A stretch of DNA of 64,000 nt. It comes from Alicyclobacillus acidiphilus NBRC 100859 (lineage in GTDB: Bacteria > Bacillota > Bacilli > Alicyclobacillales > Alicyclobacillaceae). The position numbers were made by a program, and so were the translations under genes. The stretch spans positions 1 to 64,000 of the forward strand of contig NZ_BCQI01000007.1 of NCBI RefSeq assembly GCF_001544355.1, in the 5' to 3' direction. The number at the start of each line of letters is the position of its first letter. Position 1 is the first letter of the stretch. Shown one piece after another: positions 16,803 to 24,859 of the stretch. The notes under the pieces were generated by a model, which saw only the letters and a list, made by a program, of their open reading frames with translations, was not told the origin of the DNA and ran no database searches.

Positions 16803-17010
16803 AAAGAACATCTATCCAAAGGGGGTCAAGAAGGGGTGCAGCTGCACTTCTTGGTTATATAGTAGATCGGGAACCTTGAACCAACCTTGAAGAAGTGGTT
16901 CGAACAGGTGTTGACCGAACGGGTTACACAGCTCTACGACCTTTCACGCTGTTGAATACCAGTCTTTCATTCTCTCGCTCCATGTCATAGAATGTCGATT
17001 ATAGACGAAT
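16772..17010 (-). ncRNA. Candidate small RNA, class unknown
   Basis: The 230 bases before the NlpC/P60 gene contain no protein gene, yet the minus strand ends in a textbook terminator. A second stem lies at 16827-16853 (CAAGAAG/CTTCTTG around TGCAGCTGCA), and a short direct repeat (TCAAGGTT, minus strand) lies near 16873-16892. A TATAAT lies on the minus strand at 17001-17006, without a good -35. It matches no RNA family I know; the 5' end is a guess. The same bases could instead be the plus-strand leader of the wall hydrolase. Confidence 0.35.
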
Positions 17011-17031
17011 CCACTGAGGAGACTCGATAGA

Positions 17032-17595
17032 TTGAAGGCGAGATCGACATTTTTCATGACGACCGTCGCATCCTTGGCCGCAAGTTCGCTGATTGCATTC
17101 CACTTCCCCGCTGTCGTTGCCGCAGCGTCCGTCGATCACGGACAAACGGCGCCGGCCGCGTCGACCAGAGCTTTCAACTCAGCCACATCCACACCAGAGC
17201 TGCAAACCAGTATTCTTCATACTGCGGAATCGTACGAGGGTCTCCACTATCTTTGGGGTGGCACAAGTCCCCGAACAGGTTTCGATTGCTCCGGTTTCAT
17301 CCAGTACATATTCGGTGTCCATGGAATTCATTTGCCTCGGACGGCGAGCGAACAGGCGAGCGTTGGCACGCCCGTGTCGAAAAACAATCTGCAGCCGGGC
17401 GATCTGCTGTTCTTCACCAACACGTACGCAAACCATCTCGCCAATCAGGTGACACACGTGGCACTCTATTTGGGCCACGGGGCAGTGATAGAATCGTCGT
17501 CCGTAGGGAACCAAGGCGTCGTCGTGCTCAACGACATCTTTGCCAACCCTTGGTACGCGTCCCGTTACTACGGCGCGAGAAACGTGCTCCGATAG
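17032..17595 (+). CDS. Secreted NlpC/P60 peptidoglycan endopeptidase
   Basis: A 187-residue exported hydrolase. The start is TTG 17032 behind GGAG. A signal peptide of about 32 residues ends near VVAAAS. After a short linker the NlpC/P60 domain (about residues 60-187) has all three catalytic features: Cys in FDCSGFIQYIF, His in VTHVALYLGHG, and a polar third residue near VIESSSVGNQG, plus the usual LQPGDLLFF. It should cut stem-peptide bonds in the wall. There is no SH3 or LysM targeting domain. A hairpin terminator follows the stop. Confidence 0.92.
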   Translation: MKARSTFFMTTVASLAASSLIAFHFPAVVAAASVDHGQTAPAASTRAFNSATSTPELQTSILHTAESYEGLHYLWGGTSPRTGFDCSGFIQYIFGVHGIHLPRTASEQASVGTPVSKNNLQPGDLLFFTNTYANHLANQVTHVALYLGHGAVIESSSVGNQGVVVLNDIFANPWYASRYYGARNVLR

Positions 17596-17624
17596 CACGT
17601 ACCTGCTCGTGCTATCGGAAATTT
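17589..17624 (+). terminator. Terminator after the NlpC/P60 gene
   Basis: An 11-base perfect stem (CCGATAGCACG and CGTGCTATCGG, eight-base loop) overlapping the stop codon region and followed by AAATTT. The T-run is short but the stem is strong. Confidence 0.7.
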
Positions 17625-17639
17625 CGCGACTGTCGGTAG

Positions 17640-18662
17640 TCAACGGCTGCCGTACGTGCTGTACACGGTCGATCTTGTGCTTTGGCCAGCCTGTTTCGGC
17701 GGGATCGACGGTTTTTGCGACGTCTTTGGCAACGGCGGAACATACTGGCCTTCGACCGTCACAAGCGTCCCGTAGTACAGCAATGACCACACGACCTTGG
17801 CGTGATCCACGGGCAATTCGACACAGCCGACGCTTTGCGGATAGCCGTAGGACTGTCTGACAAACCCATGAATCGCCTGACTTCCGTTGTAGTAGTTCAC
17901 GTATGGAACGCCGGGATCGACATACTTGGTCCCGTCTGGGTTCTTCCCCTTCATCGTCTGCGATAGATATCGTTGATAGACTGCGAATGTCCCGTCCGTC
18001 GACGGCGCGCCAGCAATCCCCGTGTTGACCACCGACTCATACACCCACTTTCCTGCCTGCCACACGTGCAGCATTTCAGGATCCGGATTTTTTGTGACGA
18101 GTACGTATGTATACGGATATGGATTCTTCACCGCGTTCGGCTTCAATATCGCCTGCCACACCGATGCTCCGGCAATGCCGTCGATGGCCAAATGATTGAG
18201 GTATTCCACCTCGATCACGGCCGCGCGCGTCATTTCCGTGTAGACATCGGGCGCCCACAGGTTCTTCAACTGCGCAGGCACATTGTCGAATTTCCACTGA
18301 AACGCGACCTGCGGTGGATTGAGAAGATTCTTCTTCGTGATTTGCGGCGCTGTGTTCGACGCGATGGCGACAGGCAGATAACCGAGTTCCGCAAGCCGCT
18401 CGTTGAGCGCGAGCACGTCCTTCCCTTCCGTATCGAGGCCGAACACAGGATATTGAAACGGCCGACTCCGAGGCTTGGTTGTCACGCCGGGCCCCGTTCC
18501 CTTCCGGTGGTTCGCCGGCGTCTGATTCGAAGTCGCAGAATTCGTCGTCCCCTGGGATCCATTCGCCGCATTGTGATGCAGGCTAGGCCCACTGCACCCA
18601 GTCACTATGCATACGACAAAGAGAATAGCAAGCCCCAGGATATTTTTCGTTTTTTGCATCAT
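17640..18662 (-). CDS. L,D-transpeptidase (YkuD) lipoprotein
   Basis: A 340-residue surface protein. A lipoprotein signal ends in IVTGC (Cys about residue 23), followed by a Ser/Asn/Thr-rich linker. Residues about 70-185 contain a peptidoglycan-binding-like segment (LNERLAELGYLP and IDGIAGASVWQAIL). The YkuD domain (about residues 190-310) holds the catalytic motif with HGFVRQSYG and SVGCVELP. It should form 3-3 cross-links or attach proteins to the wall. The start behind GAGGAG may be ATG 18662 or the next codon. It is transcribed divergently from the NAGPA-domain operon. Confidence 0.92.
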   Translation of the reverse strand: MMQKTKNILGLAILFVVCIVTGCSGPSLHHNAANGSQGTTNSATSNQTPANHRKGTGPGVTTKPRSRPFQYPVFGLDTEGKDVLALNERLAELGYLPVAIASNTAPQITKKNLLNPPQVAFQWKFDNVPAQLKNLWAPDVYTEMTRAAVIEVEYLNHLAIDGIAGASVWQAILKPNAVKNPYPYTYVLVTKNPDPEMLHVWQAGKWVYESVVNTGIAGAPSTDGTFAVYQRYLSQTMKGKNPDGTKYVDPGVPYVNYYNGSQAIHGFVRQSYGYPQSVGCVELPVDHAKVVWSLLYYGTLVTVEGQYVPPLPKTSQKPSIPPKQAGQSTRSTVYSTYGSR

Positions 18663-18756
18663 TCTGGAACGCTCTCCTCGCTACTTCTCCTATCCTGCCT
18701 ATTGTAATATAGTAAGGGTTCAGAGGTAAGAGAATTCAGCTATGTGAGGTTAGTCC

Positions 18757-19782
18757 ATGAATCACAGACGTTATCAGCCGCAGAAGGAGACCAAACCGTC
18801 ATCGACGCCACAGCCTAAGAACGTTCGCTGGGCGACACTTGTGCTAGCTTGTTTGATCTATTTTTTCGTCTCCAGTTCACTCTGGGTATTTCATGGACCA
18901 TTTGGATTGGTTCGCAACTATGTGATCGACACATTCGACGAAACCAGACACGGCTACCTACTGCGTCCGCTGTCGCTCTATACGCTGTCCAATTCGGTCA
19001 TTCAGTCGCATTCGTTGGCGGACAGCGGCATGTTGTCGGAGACGCTGCCAATCAGCCTGTTTGGGGGGAAAGACTACAACAACGATGGCGCAATCCATCT
19101 ATACACATACCATGGGACCACGTTCACGGCGCATATCATGGTGGTCGACAACCCCAAGCGGATCCAGGTTGTCGCGACGAAGTATATTGGCAAGACAGGA
19201 CAAACTGTTCAGGAAATGGTTGAAGAGTCCGGGGCTGTCGCCGGTGTCAACGGCGGCGCGTTTTCCGACAACAATCAGCAAGGAACCGGAGCGAATCCAT
19301 TGGGGATTACGATCCACGATGGTCAAGTGTTGACAGGGAAGCATTCGAAGGGAAAGTATCCGGAAATCGGATTTACGGCTGGAGGCCAGATGATTGCCGG
19401 CGATTATTCGTTGGCCGACCTCGAAAAGGCGGATGTGCAGCAGGCATTGAGTTTTGGACCCGTCCTGGTCTTAAACGGCCAGCCTGTTTCAGTGCCTGAC
19501 CAGGGCTTTAACCCGCGAACGGCGATCGGTCAAACGGCCAGTGGAAAAGTGATTCTCATTGTCACGGACGGACGAGGACAATTTGGACATTTGGGTGCCT
19601 CCATGTCGGATTTGACCGAGTTGATGTTGCAGTACCACGCCGAAATCGCGGCCGATCTCGACGGGGGCTCATCCACGACCATGGTGTACAACGGCAAATT
19701 GGTCAATACCCCGGTCGATTTAACCGGCCCGCGCAGCGTCGCAACGTCGATTGTCGTCATGCCCGCAAACGGAGGAACCTAA
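18757..19782 (+). CDS. Membrane-anchored NAGPA-domain (phosphodiester glycosidase) protein
   Basis: A 341-residue protein with one N-terminal helix (about residues 25-47) as anchor and an extracellular phosphodiester glycosidase/NAGPA domain (about 130-335). Marks are VAGVNGGAF, the FGPVLVLNG region, NPRTAIGQT, VTDGRGQFG and the metal-site-like DLDGGSSTTMVYNG. Bacterial members act on phosphodiester-linked sugars such as teichoic acid or exopolysaccharide. ATG 18757 lies behind GAGG. The next gene begins two bases after the stop, so the two form an operon. Confidence 0.9.
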   Translation: MNHRRYQPQKETKPSSTPQPKNVRWATLVLACLIYFFVSSSLWVFHGPFGLVRNYVIDTFDETRHGYLLRPLSLYTLSNSVIQSHSLADSGMLSETLPISLFGGKDYNNDGAIHLYTYHGTTFTAHIMVVDNPKRIQVVATKYIGKTGQTVQEMVEESGAVAGVNGGAFSDNNQQGTGANPLGITIHDGQVLTGKHSKGKYPEIGFTAGGQMIAGDYSLADLEKADVQQALSFGPVLVLNGQPVSVPDQGFNPRTAIGQTASGKVILIVTDGRGQFGHLGASMSDLTELMLQYHAEIAADLDGGSSTTMVYNGKLVNTPVDLTGPRSVATSIVVMPANGGT

Positions 19783-19783
19783 A

Positions 19784-20773
19784 TTGCTCACCAAACGCGC
19801 TTTCGGACGAATCTTTGTATCGTTTGTCGCCCTTCTGACGCTGAGCCAAGTCCTGTTTCTTCACCACATGAATCGATTGTTTTACGTACAAGAGAAGCGG
19901 ACGCAAGCCGAAATTGAACAGTTGCTCAACCCATCGCTCATACTGAGCGCCAAGGCGAAACAAATTCTCGCACAGCTCCAGCACGAATACGCAGGCGTAA
20001 CCGTTTCGCCGAACGGCCAATATGCGACCTACCTCGAGGAAGGCGCTACAGATGCGGTTCATGTGGAATCTTTGGCCACTGGCAAACCGGTCAGCGTTGC
20101 AACGGATTTGTACCCTGTGCAGTATATAGGTTGGCTCGACGACGAAGAAGTATTCGTAGGCGAGCAAATTACGCCTGGTGAACTCGAACTGAACACATTT
20201 TATGTATCGACGGGACAACAGGCGGATGTAACCGCCGGAAGCGTTCCAGTATTCTCCGAGTTGTCCTCCGACGCCCAAATTGTCAAAGTGACCTACAGCA
20301 GCCAAACGAACGATATCTTTGTGCTGATCAATTCGAGCGAGTCGAGCGCGTTGTACCATATCGGCACCATGGAAGACGTTCAGAGCGTTCCTTACGGCGG
20401 CGGCTACGTGAAAAACATCGCACTGACGCAGGACGGAACGACCCTGTATATCGAGGAGAATATCGACGGCTCGTGGGATGTCGTTCGCTTGCGCCAAGAA
20501 AGCACGACAAGCAGCTACAGTCCGGAGTTCGACATGAGCCAACAGGTTGTTCAAAGCAACGCCGCGCTCTTGGGCACGGTCAACAACACCCTGTACTATG
20601 GGACAGTGAATCAAAACGGACTCGTCGTTGCCATCTATAAAGAGGATGCGAACGGCAAAACGGCCCTTGTTGAACATCTGAACTCGCCGACGATGGCGAG
20701 CGACATTCTGATCGACGAAGGCGGGCACATTTTTGTGCATCCCGTCGCATCGACAAGCACCACGGTCTCCTAA
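19784..20773 (+). CDS. Membrane-anchored extracellular protein, propeller-like
   Basis: A 329-residue protein with a single N-terminal membrane helix (about residues 8-28) and a large extracellular domain. No family is recognised. The domain has repeated beta-strand units with patterns such as VSPNGQYATYLE, ALTQDGTTLYIEENI and LLGTVNNTLYYG, resembling TolB/WD-type propeller blades. The start is TTG 19784 behind GGAGGA, which lies inside the end of the NAGPA-domain gene, so translation is coupled. A partner or substrate-binding role for that enzyme is plausible but unproved. Confidence 0.7.
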   Translation: MLTKRAFGRIFVSFVALLTLSQVLFLHHMNRLFYVQEKRTQAEIEQLLNPSLILSAKAKQILAQLQHEYAGVTVSPNGQYATYLEEGATDAVHVESLATGKPVSVATDLYPVQYIGWLDDEEVFVGEQITPGELELNTFYVSTGQQADVTAGSVPVFSELSSDAQIVKVTYSSQTNDIFVLINSSESSALYHIGTMEDVQSVPYGGGYVKNIALTQDGTTLYIEENIDGSWDVVRLRQESTTSSYSPEFDMSQQVVQSNAALLGTVNNTLYYGTVNQNGLVVAIYKEDANGKTALVEHLNSPTMASDILIDEGGHIFVHPVASTSTTVS

Positions 20774-20789
20774 AATGCAGAGTCGCATA

Positions 20790-20833
20790 TTGATACTTCT
20801 TGCGAGATAGTTGTATACTAAAAACAATTGTTT
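20790..20833 (+). promoter_or_regulatory. Promoter with palindromic operator for the MFS gene
   Basis: TTGATA (20790-20795), an 18-base spacer and TATACT (20814-20819) make a good vegetative promoter. A perfect 12-base palindrome, AAACAATTGTTT (20822-20833), covers the expected start of transcription, where a MarR- or TetR-type repressor would block the polymerase. No such regulator is encoded next to it. Confidence 0.6.
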
Positions 20834-20877
20834 GTATCACGCAAGCATTTGCGAATTCGTATGAAGGAGAACGATGG

Positions 20878-22083
20878 ATGGTGGAACAAAATTCGTCAGA
20901 CGCGCAGAATCACGCCCATTCACGTGCCGTATGGGCGGTTTTCTTTGCAAGCATCATCGCATTCATGGGCCTTGGACTTGTGGATCCGATTCTACCTGCC
21001 ATATCGAAACAATTGCATGCGTCACCCAGTCAAGTGACCTTGCTGTTCACCAGTTACAACGCCGTGATGGCGGTGGCCATGTTGATCACCGGCGCCATTT
21101 CCAGTCGGTTGGGCACGAAGGTTACGCTGATTTCCGGCGTGATCATTATCGCCATCTTCTCCACATTGGGCGGCCTGTCCAACAGCGTCTGGTGGATTGT
21201 CGGCCTGCGCGGCGGCTGGGGGTTGGGAAACGCGCTGTTCGTCGCCACCGCGTTGGCGGCCATCGTCTCGTTTTCCAAGAACGGCACCGCAAAAGCGGTC
21301 ATCCTCTACGAAGCTGCCATCGGTCTTGGCATCTCCGTGGGCCCGTTGCTCGGCGGTGAGTTGGGCGCTATCACGTGGCGCGGGCCGTTCATTGGCGTCG
21401 GCGTCCTCATGGCTGTTGCGCTGGTTTTCCTCTCCATATTTATGCCTGGCTCGAAGAAACAGGCCGTAGCCAAGCGACCAGCGACATCGATTGCGGATCC
21501 GTTTCGCGCGATGCGGTATCGGTCCATCGTCGTCTTTGGTCTAACAGCTTGCCTGTACAACTTTGGCTTCTTCACGTTGCTCGCATACGCACCGTTCGTG
21601 ATGGGCCTCAACGCCCGCGGCATCGGTTTCGTCTTTATCGGTTGGGGGGTTTTGCTCGCCATTACATCGGTCTTTGTTGCCCCCATTCTGCAACGGCGTT
21701 TTGGCACCGTCAACTCGATGGCCGCCATGCTGGCGGCTTTCGCGGTGGTTCTGATCATCATGGGTATCTGGACATCTGTTCAGTGGGTCGTCATTGCCGC
21801 CGTCATCTTTGCCGGTGCGCTGTTGGGTAACAACAATACGCTGATCACGACGGCCGTCATGAACGCGGCTCCCATCGAGCGCTCGACGGCGTCTGCCGCG
21901 TACAGTTTCCTGCGGTTTCTCGGCGGCGCAATCGCTCCTTACCTGGCCGGCAAGCTGGCACAATGGTTTTCGCCGCATGTTCCGTTTGTCGTCGGCGGCT
22001 GCTTTGTCCTGCTGTCGGTGATCTGGGTCCTGAGCAACCGCCGTCACGTGTCTCATGTCGATCACGCTGAAGCCCACCACTAA
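20878..22083 (+). CDS. MFS efflux transporter, 12-helix
   Basis: A 401-residue transporter of the major facilitator superfamily with twelve hydrophobic helices. After helix 1 comes the LVDPILP motif of the DHA1 drug-exporter group; the loop between helices 2 and 3 has SSRLGTK, a reduced form of motif A, and helix 5 carries GISVGPLLGG, the motif C of antiporters. The C-terminal tail is His-rich. ATG 20878 follows GGAGA. Substrate unknown; a drug or metabolite exporter is likely. It has its own promoter with an operator-like palindrome and its own terminator. Confidence 0.9.
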   Translation: MVEQNSSDAQNHAHSRAVWAVFFASIIAFMGLGLVDPILPAISKQLHASPSQVTLLFTSYNAVMAVAMLITGAISSRLGTKVTLISGVIIIAIFSTLGGLSNSVWWIVGLRGGWGLGNALFVATALAAIVSFSKNGTAKAVILYEAAIGLGISVGPLLGGELGAITWRGPFIGVGVLMAVALVFLSIFMPGSKKQAVAKRPATSIADPFRAMRYRSIVVFGLTACLYNFGFFTLLAYAPFVMGLNARGIGFVFIGWGVLLAITSVFVAPILQRRFGTVNSMAAMLAAFAVVLIIMGIWTSVQWVVIAAVIFAGALLGNNNTLITTAVMNAAPIERSTASAAYSFLRFLGGAIAPYLAGKLAQWFSPHVPFVVGGCFVLLSVIWVLSNRRHVSHVDHAEAHH

Positions 22084-22093
22084 TCGAGCTGTG

Positions 22094-22140
22094 AGGGCTG
22101 TCCTCCAAGTCATCTGCGATGGCTGCAGGACAGCCTTTTT
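22094..22140 (+). terminator. Terminator after the MFS gene
   Basis: AGGGCTGTCCT pairs with AGGACAGCCT over a loop of about 22 bases, followed by TTTTT. A clear rho-independent terminator. Confidence 0.9.
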
Positions 22141-22220
22141 CTACTCATTATCTATCCAGACTTGCCAGCAATCTCATAGAGACATCGATCCAACGAGATG
22201 TTAGCCTAGTATCTGCAACG

Positions 22221-22340
22221 AAAAAAGCTAAGCCGAATCCTGCAACAGCAGGTACGGGGGACGATTTACATGGGGTGAATCGCGCATTCGCGCGTAGGGA
22301 CATCTTCCACCGAACCCGACAACTAACCTCGGAGGCTAAG
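22221..22340 (+). promoter_or_regulatory. c-di-AMP riboswitch (ydaO-yuaA class)
   Basis: The leader carries the conserved blocks of the ydaO class in order: GCTAAGCCGAATCC, GGTACGGGGGA, GGGGTGAATC, a variable hairpin (GCGCATTCGCGC), AGGGA, ACCGAACCCGACAACTAACC and CGGAGGC. The closing GCTAAG/GGAGGCTAAG part ends 12 bases before the TTG start of an NlpC/P60 gene. Riboswitches of this class turn genes off at high c-di-AMP and commonly control wall hydrolases and potassium transport. Confidence 0.95.
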
Positions 22341-22352
22341 GGGGAAATTTCA

Positions 22353-22874
22353 TTGTTCAAGAAGGCTTTGGTAGGCACTGCTGTCACGGCTGCTACACTC
22401 AGTTTCGGCGCGTCGGTCGCAATGGCCGGCACACTCCCACCGGGTGTTACCGTCGATCACTCCATTACGCCGCTCGCTGCGCAATCTGCCAGCAGACAGG
22501 TGAAGACCAATGCGGTCTTAGAGGTCGCCGAGAGCAAGTTAGGAACTCCATACATCTGGGGACACAACGAAGACCGTGGCCAATACGGCTTCGACTGCTC
22601 CAACTTCGTTGAATACGTCTATCACCATGCACTCGGCTATAAGATGACCACGTCATCGAAGCTTCAATATACGTCTGTTGGTTACCGCGAATCATGGGCC
22701 AACGTGCAGCCAGGCGACTTGCTGTCGTTTGACGATGGCGGCCACTCTGGCATCTACGTTGGCAACGGCGAAATGATCCAATGCGGCGGTGGGCTTGGAA
22801 AAGTAGGATACCTGAGTGTAAAACCAGGTTCGTACTGGGGTAACCACCTCTCGGCAGTAAAGAAGATCTACTAA
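22353..22874 (+). CDS. Secreted NlpC/P60 endopeptidase under c-di-AMP control
   Basis: A 173-residue exported wall hydrolase. The start is TTG 22353 behind AAGGGGGA. The signal peptide (residues 1-26) ends at AMA-G. The NlpC/P60 domain (about residues 50-173) has Cys in FDCSNFVEYVYH, His in GGHSGIYVGNG and a polar third position near MIQCGGG, so it looks active. The usual DCSG is DCSN. It carries no binding module. The leader holds a c-di-AMP riboswitch, so expression should follow turgor and wall stress. A terminator follows 24 bases after the stop. Confidence 0.93.
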   Translation: MFKKALVGTAVTAATLSFGASVAMAGTLPPGVTVDHSITPLAAQSASRQVKTNAVLEVAESKLGTPYIWGHNEDRGQYGFDCSNFVEYVYHHALGYKMTTSSKLQYTSVGYRESWANVQPGDLLSFDDGGHSGIYVGNGEMIQCGGGLGKVGYLSVKPGSYWGNHLSAVKKIY

Positions 22875-22897
22875 TGCCATCGAACCGACTGTCATTG

Positions 22898-22928
22898 AAG
22901 AGGGCTGTCCTTACGGACAGCCCTCTTT
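22898..22928. terminator. Bidirectional terminator
   Basis: AAGAGGGCTGTCC and GGACAGCCCTCTT form a 13-base perfect stem with a TTAC loop and short A and T runs on each side. It separates the NlpC/P60 gene from the convergent binding-protein gene. Confidence 0.88.
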
Positions 22929-22946
22929 GCGTGCGATTGGATGCGA

Positions 22947-24641
22947 TTATTGATGCGATTTGTCGATCCAGATGGCCTGCAATGGATCCATCAACGTCGG
23001 GTTGATGTAGAAGCCATGTACCCAAGGTTGCACCGCGTACACGAATTCGCCGTAATACAGCGGGACCCATGGAGCGTCTTTCATGATTTGCACAGTCGCC
23101 TTGTCGTACAACTGAATGCGTTGCGCTTGGTTGGTGTCGGTTTCGGCTTCGTTCAACCACGAGTCGACTTGTTTGTTGTCGTACATGCTCGCATTGTTGC
23201 CCGACGCAATTTCGTTCGAGTTGAACAACGTGTTCAAGAAGTCGGAAGCGTCCGGGAAGTCCTGAATCCATGCCAATTGAAACGCCTGAGCCTTGCCTTT
23301 CTCCGTTAACGTGAGGAAGGAGTTCCAATCCATTGAGTCGATCTTGACGTGGAAACCGACCGCGTTCATATCGGATTGGATTTGGTCGTCGATCTTTTCC
23401 GCATCAGCTGTGTTCTCCGAATACAGGGTGACGTTGAGATCCTTGACGCCGGATTGCTTCAGTAATGCTTTCGCCTTGGCCGGATTGTACTTGTAATCCA
23501 CACTCGCCGGCAAATTCTTCATGTAGCCGTCGATGCCCGGTGGCAACGGCTGATCCGCAACCATAAATCTATTGTTCAGTAGTTGAACGATCCGTTGCTT
23601 GTTGATGGCGTACTCGACGGCCTGGCGCACCTTCACGTTGTTGAAAGGCGCCAATTTGTTATTCAGGCCGAGATAATACGTCGCGTTGGACGGTGCTTTG
23701 ATAATGTCTTTCTTCAACGTCGGACTGTTCAGGAACGTCGGATAGACAGATGACGGAATGCCTGCGAACAAGTCAGCAATAAGGGCCGTTTGGCCGTCTT
23801 CGAAATGAAGCGCGTCGACCTGATCGTTCTTATTCACGTTGATGGTGATTTGGTCCAAATACGGCAGACGGTTTCCGTACTTGTCCTTCATGAAGTAGTC
23901 CGGATTTTTCTTCAGTACCACTTGGGTTCCCGTGTACTTGCTCAGTTCAAACGGGCCTGTCCCCATCGCGGTCTGCGAATCGAACGCCTTGTTGCCGACT
24001 TTGTCGATAAACGCTTGATCCACTGCGGAGAAGAACGGCATCGCAAGCACTTGCAGGAAAAACGGCTCCGGCTTGGTCAACTTGATTTGCAAGGTGTACT
24101 TGCCAATCGCCTTGATGCCCGACACCGTCTTGGCTTTGCCCTTGTTGTAGGCCGTCGAGCCGACAACAATCGGATCCAGGAAACCTTCACCAGGCGAACC
24201 GACCGACGGGCTCAAGACGCGTTGGAATTCGTCGACGAACGACTGCGCGGTTACCGGATCCCCGTTCCAGAACTTCACACCAGGGCGAATCTGGAACGTG
24301 TACGTCTTGCCATCCTTCGATACCTTCCAGGATGACGCCAAGTCGCCTGTCAACTGAGACGTGGTACCCTTGTACGTGACCAATGGATTGTACATTTGGT
24401 CCACAATTTCTCCCGAGATGGTGTCGTACGCAAGCGCTGGATCTAGGTCTTTGAAGTCCCCATCTGTGTCCAGCGTAATACTGCCACCGGGCGTCGGCTT
24501 GCCAGAACTGACGGCATCGGCGTTACCGGCGACCGTCGCCTTCGGCGTCGACGCATGTGTCGTGATTCCGACAGCGAGGAGGCCAAGCGCAGCGATGGAT
24601 GCGCCAACCGCCGTTCCTGTCTTCCATAGTTTACGTGCCAT
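22947..24641 (-). CDS. Oligopeptide-type solute-binding protein family 5
   Basis: A 564-residue extracellular binding protein, last gene of the second Opp set. ATG 24641 follows GGGGGA. Residues 1-31 are a Sec signal peptide (THA-S cleavage region) without a lipobox cysteine. The mature protein has the family-5 marks YTFQIRPGVKFWNGDPVTAQ, MGTGPFELSKYTG, VRQAVEYAINKQRIV and a late YDKATVQIMKDAPWVPLYY, as in OppA/DppE proteins. A dipeptide or oligopeptide ligand is most likely. A 218-base gap separates it from the permease gene upstream, so it may have its own promoter. Confidence 0.92.
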   Translation of the reverse strand: MARKLWKTGTAVGASIAALGLLAVGITTHASTPKATVAGNADAVSSGKPTPGGSITLDTDGDFKDLDPALAYDTISGEIVDQMYNPLVTYKGTTSQLTGDLASSWKVSKDGKTYTFQIRPGVKFWNGDPVTAQSFVDEFQRVLSPSVGSPGEGFLDPIVVGSTAYNKGKAKTVSGIKAIGKYTLQIKLTKPEPFFLQVLAMPFFSAVDQAFIDKVGNKAFDSQTAMGTGPFELSKYTGTQVVLKKNPDYFMKDKYGNRLPYLDQITINVNKNDQVDALHFEDGQTALIADLFAGIPSSVYPTFLNSPTLKKDIIKAPSNATYYLGLNNKLAPFNNVKVRQAVEYAINKQRIVQLLNNRFMVADQPLPPGIDGYMKNLPASVDYKYNPAKAKALLKQSGVKDLNVTLYSENTADAEKIDDQIQSDMNAVGFHVKIDSMDWNSFLTLTEKGKAQAFQLAWIQDFPDASDFLNTLFNSNEIASGNNASMYDNKQVDSWLNEAETDTNQAQRIQLYDKATVQIMKDAPWVPLYYGEFVYAVQPWVHGFYINPTLMDPLQAIWIDKSHQ

Positions 24642-24859
24642 GCACATATCCCCCTAAACTTTATAACGTAAGATACTCTCCCATGAAATTGGCCATAACG
24701 TCTTGATAGGACACCATGCGCCGGATTTCGCAACTATTTCGTCAAGTATCATCACGATGTCAGTTATTATAGCTACACCATTATCAAAATTCAATATAGA
24801 AGGGAACTTTCTAACAACTTCTAAACAAATCTCAGTCGCGATTCTCCCAGAGCGCCCGG
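24642..24859 (-). other. Intergenic region before the binding-protein gene
   Basis: No gene. It is A/T-rich between 24740 and 24840 and lies between the permease stop and the binding-protein start on the minus strand. It probably contains a separate promoter, which would allow more binding protein than permease. I could not pick definite boxes. Confidence 0.35.

Noticed and set aside
16804-17031. A second c-di-AMP riboswitch before the NlpC/P60 gene at 17032
   Set aside because: A few words such as CCGAAC and AGCT look similar, but the GGGGA and GGGGTGAATC blocks and the closing stem of the class are absent.
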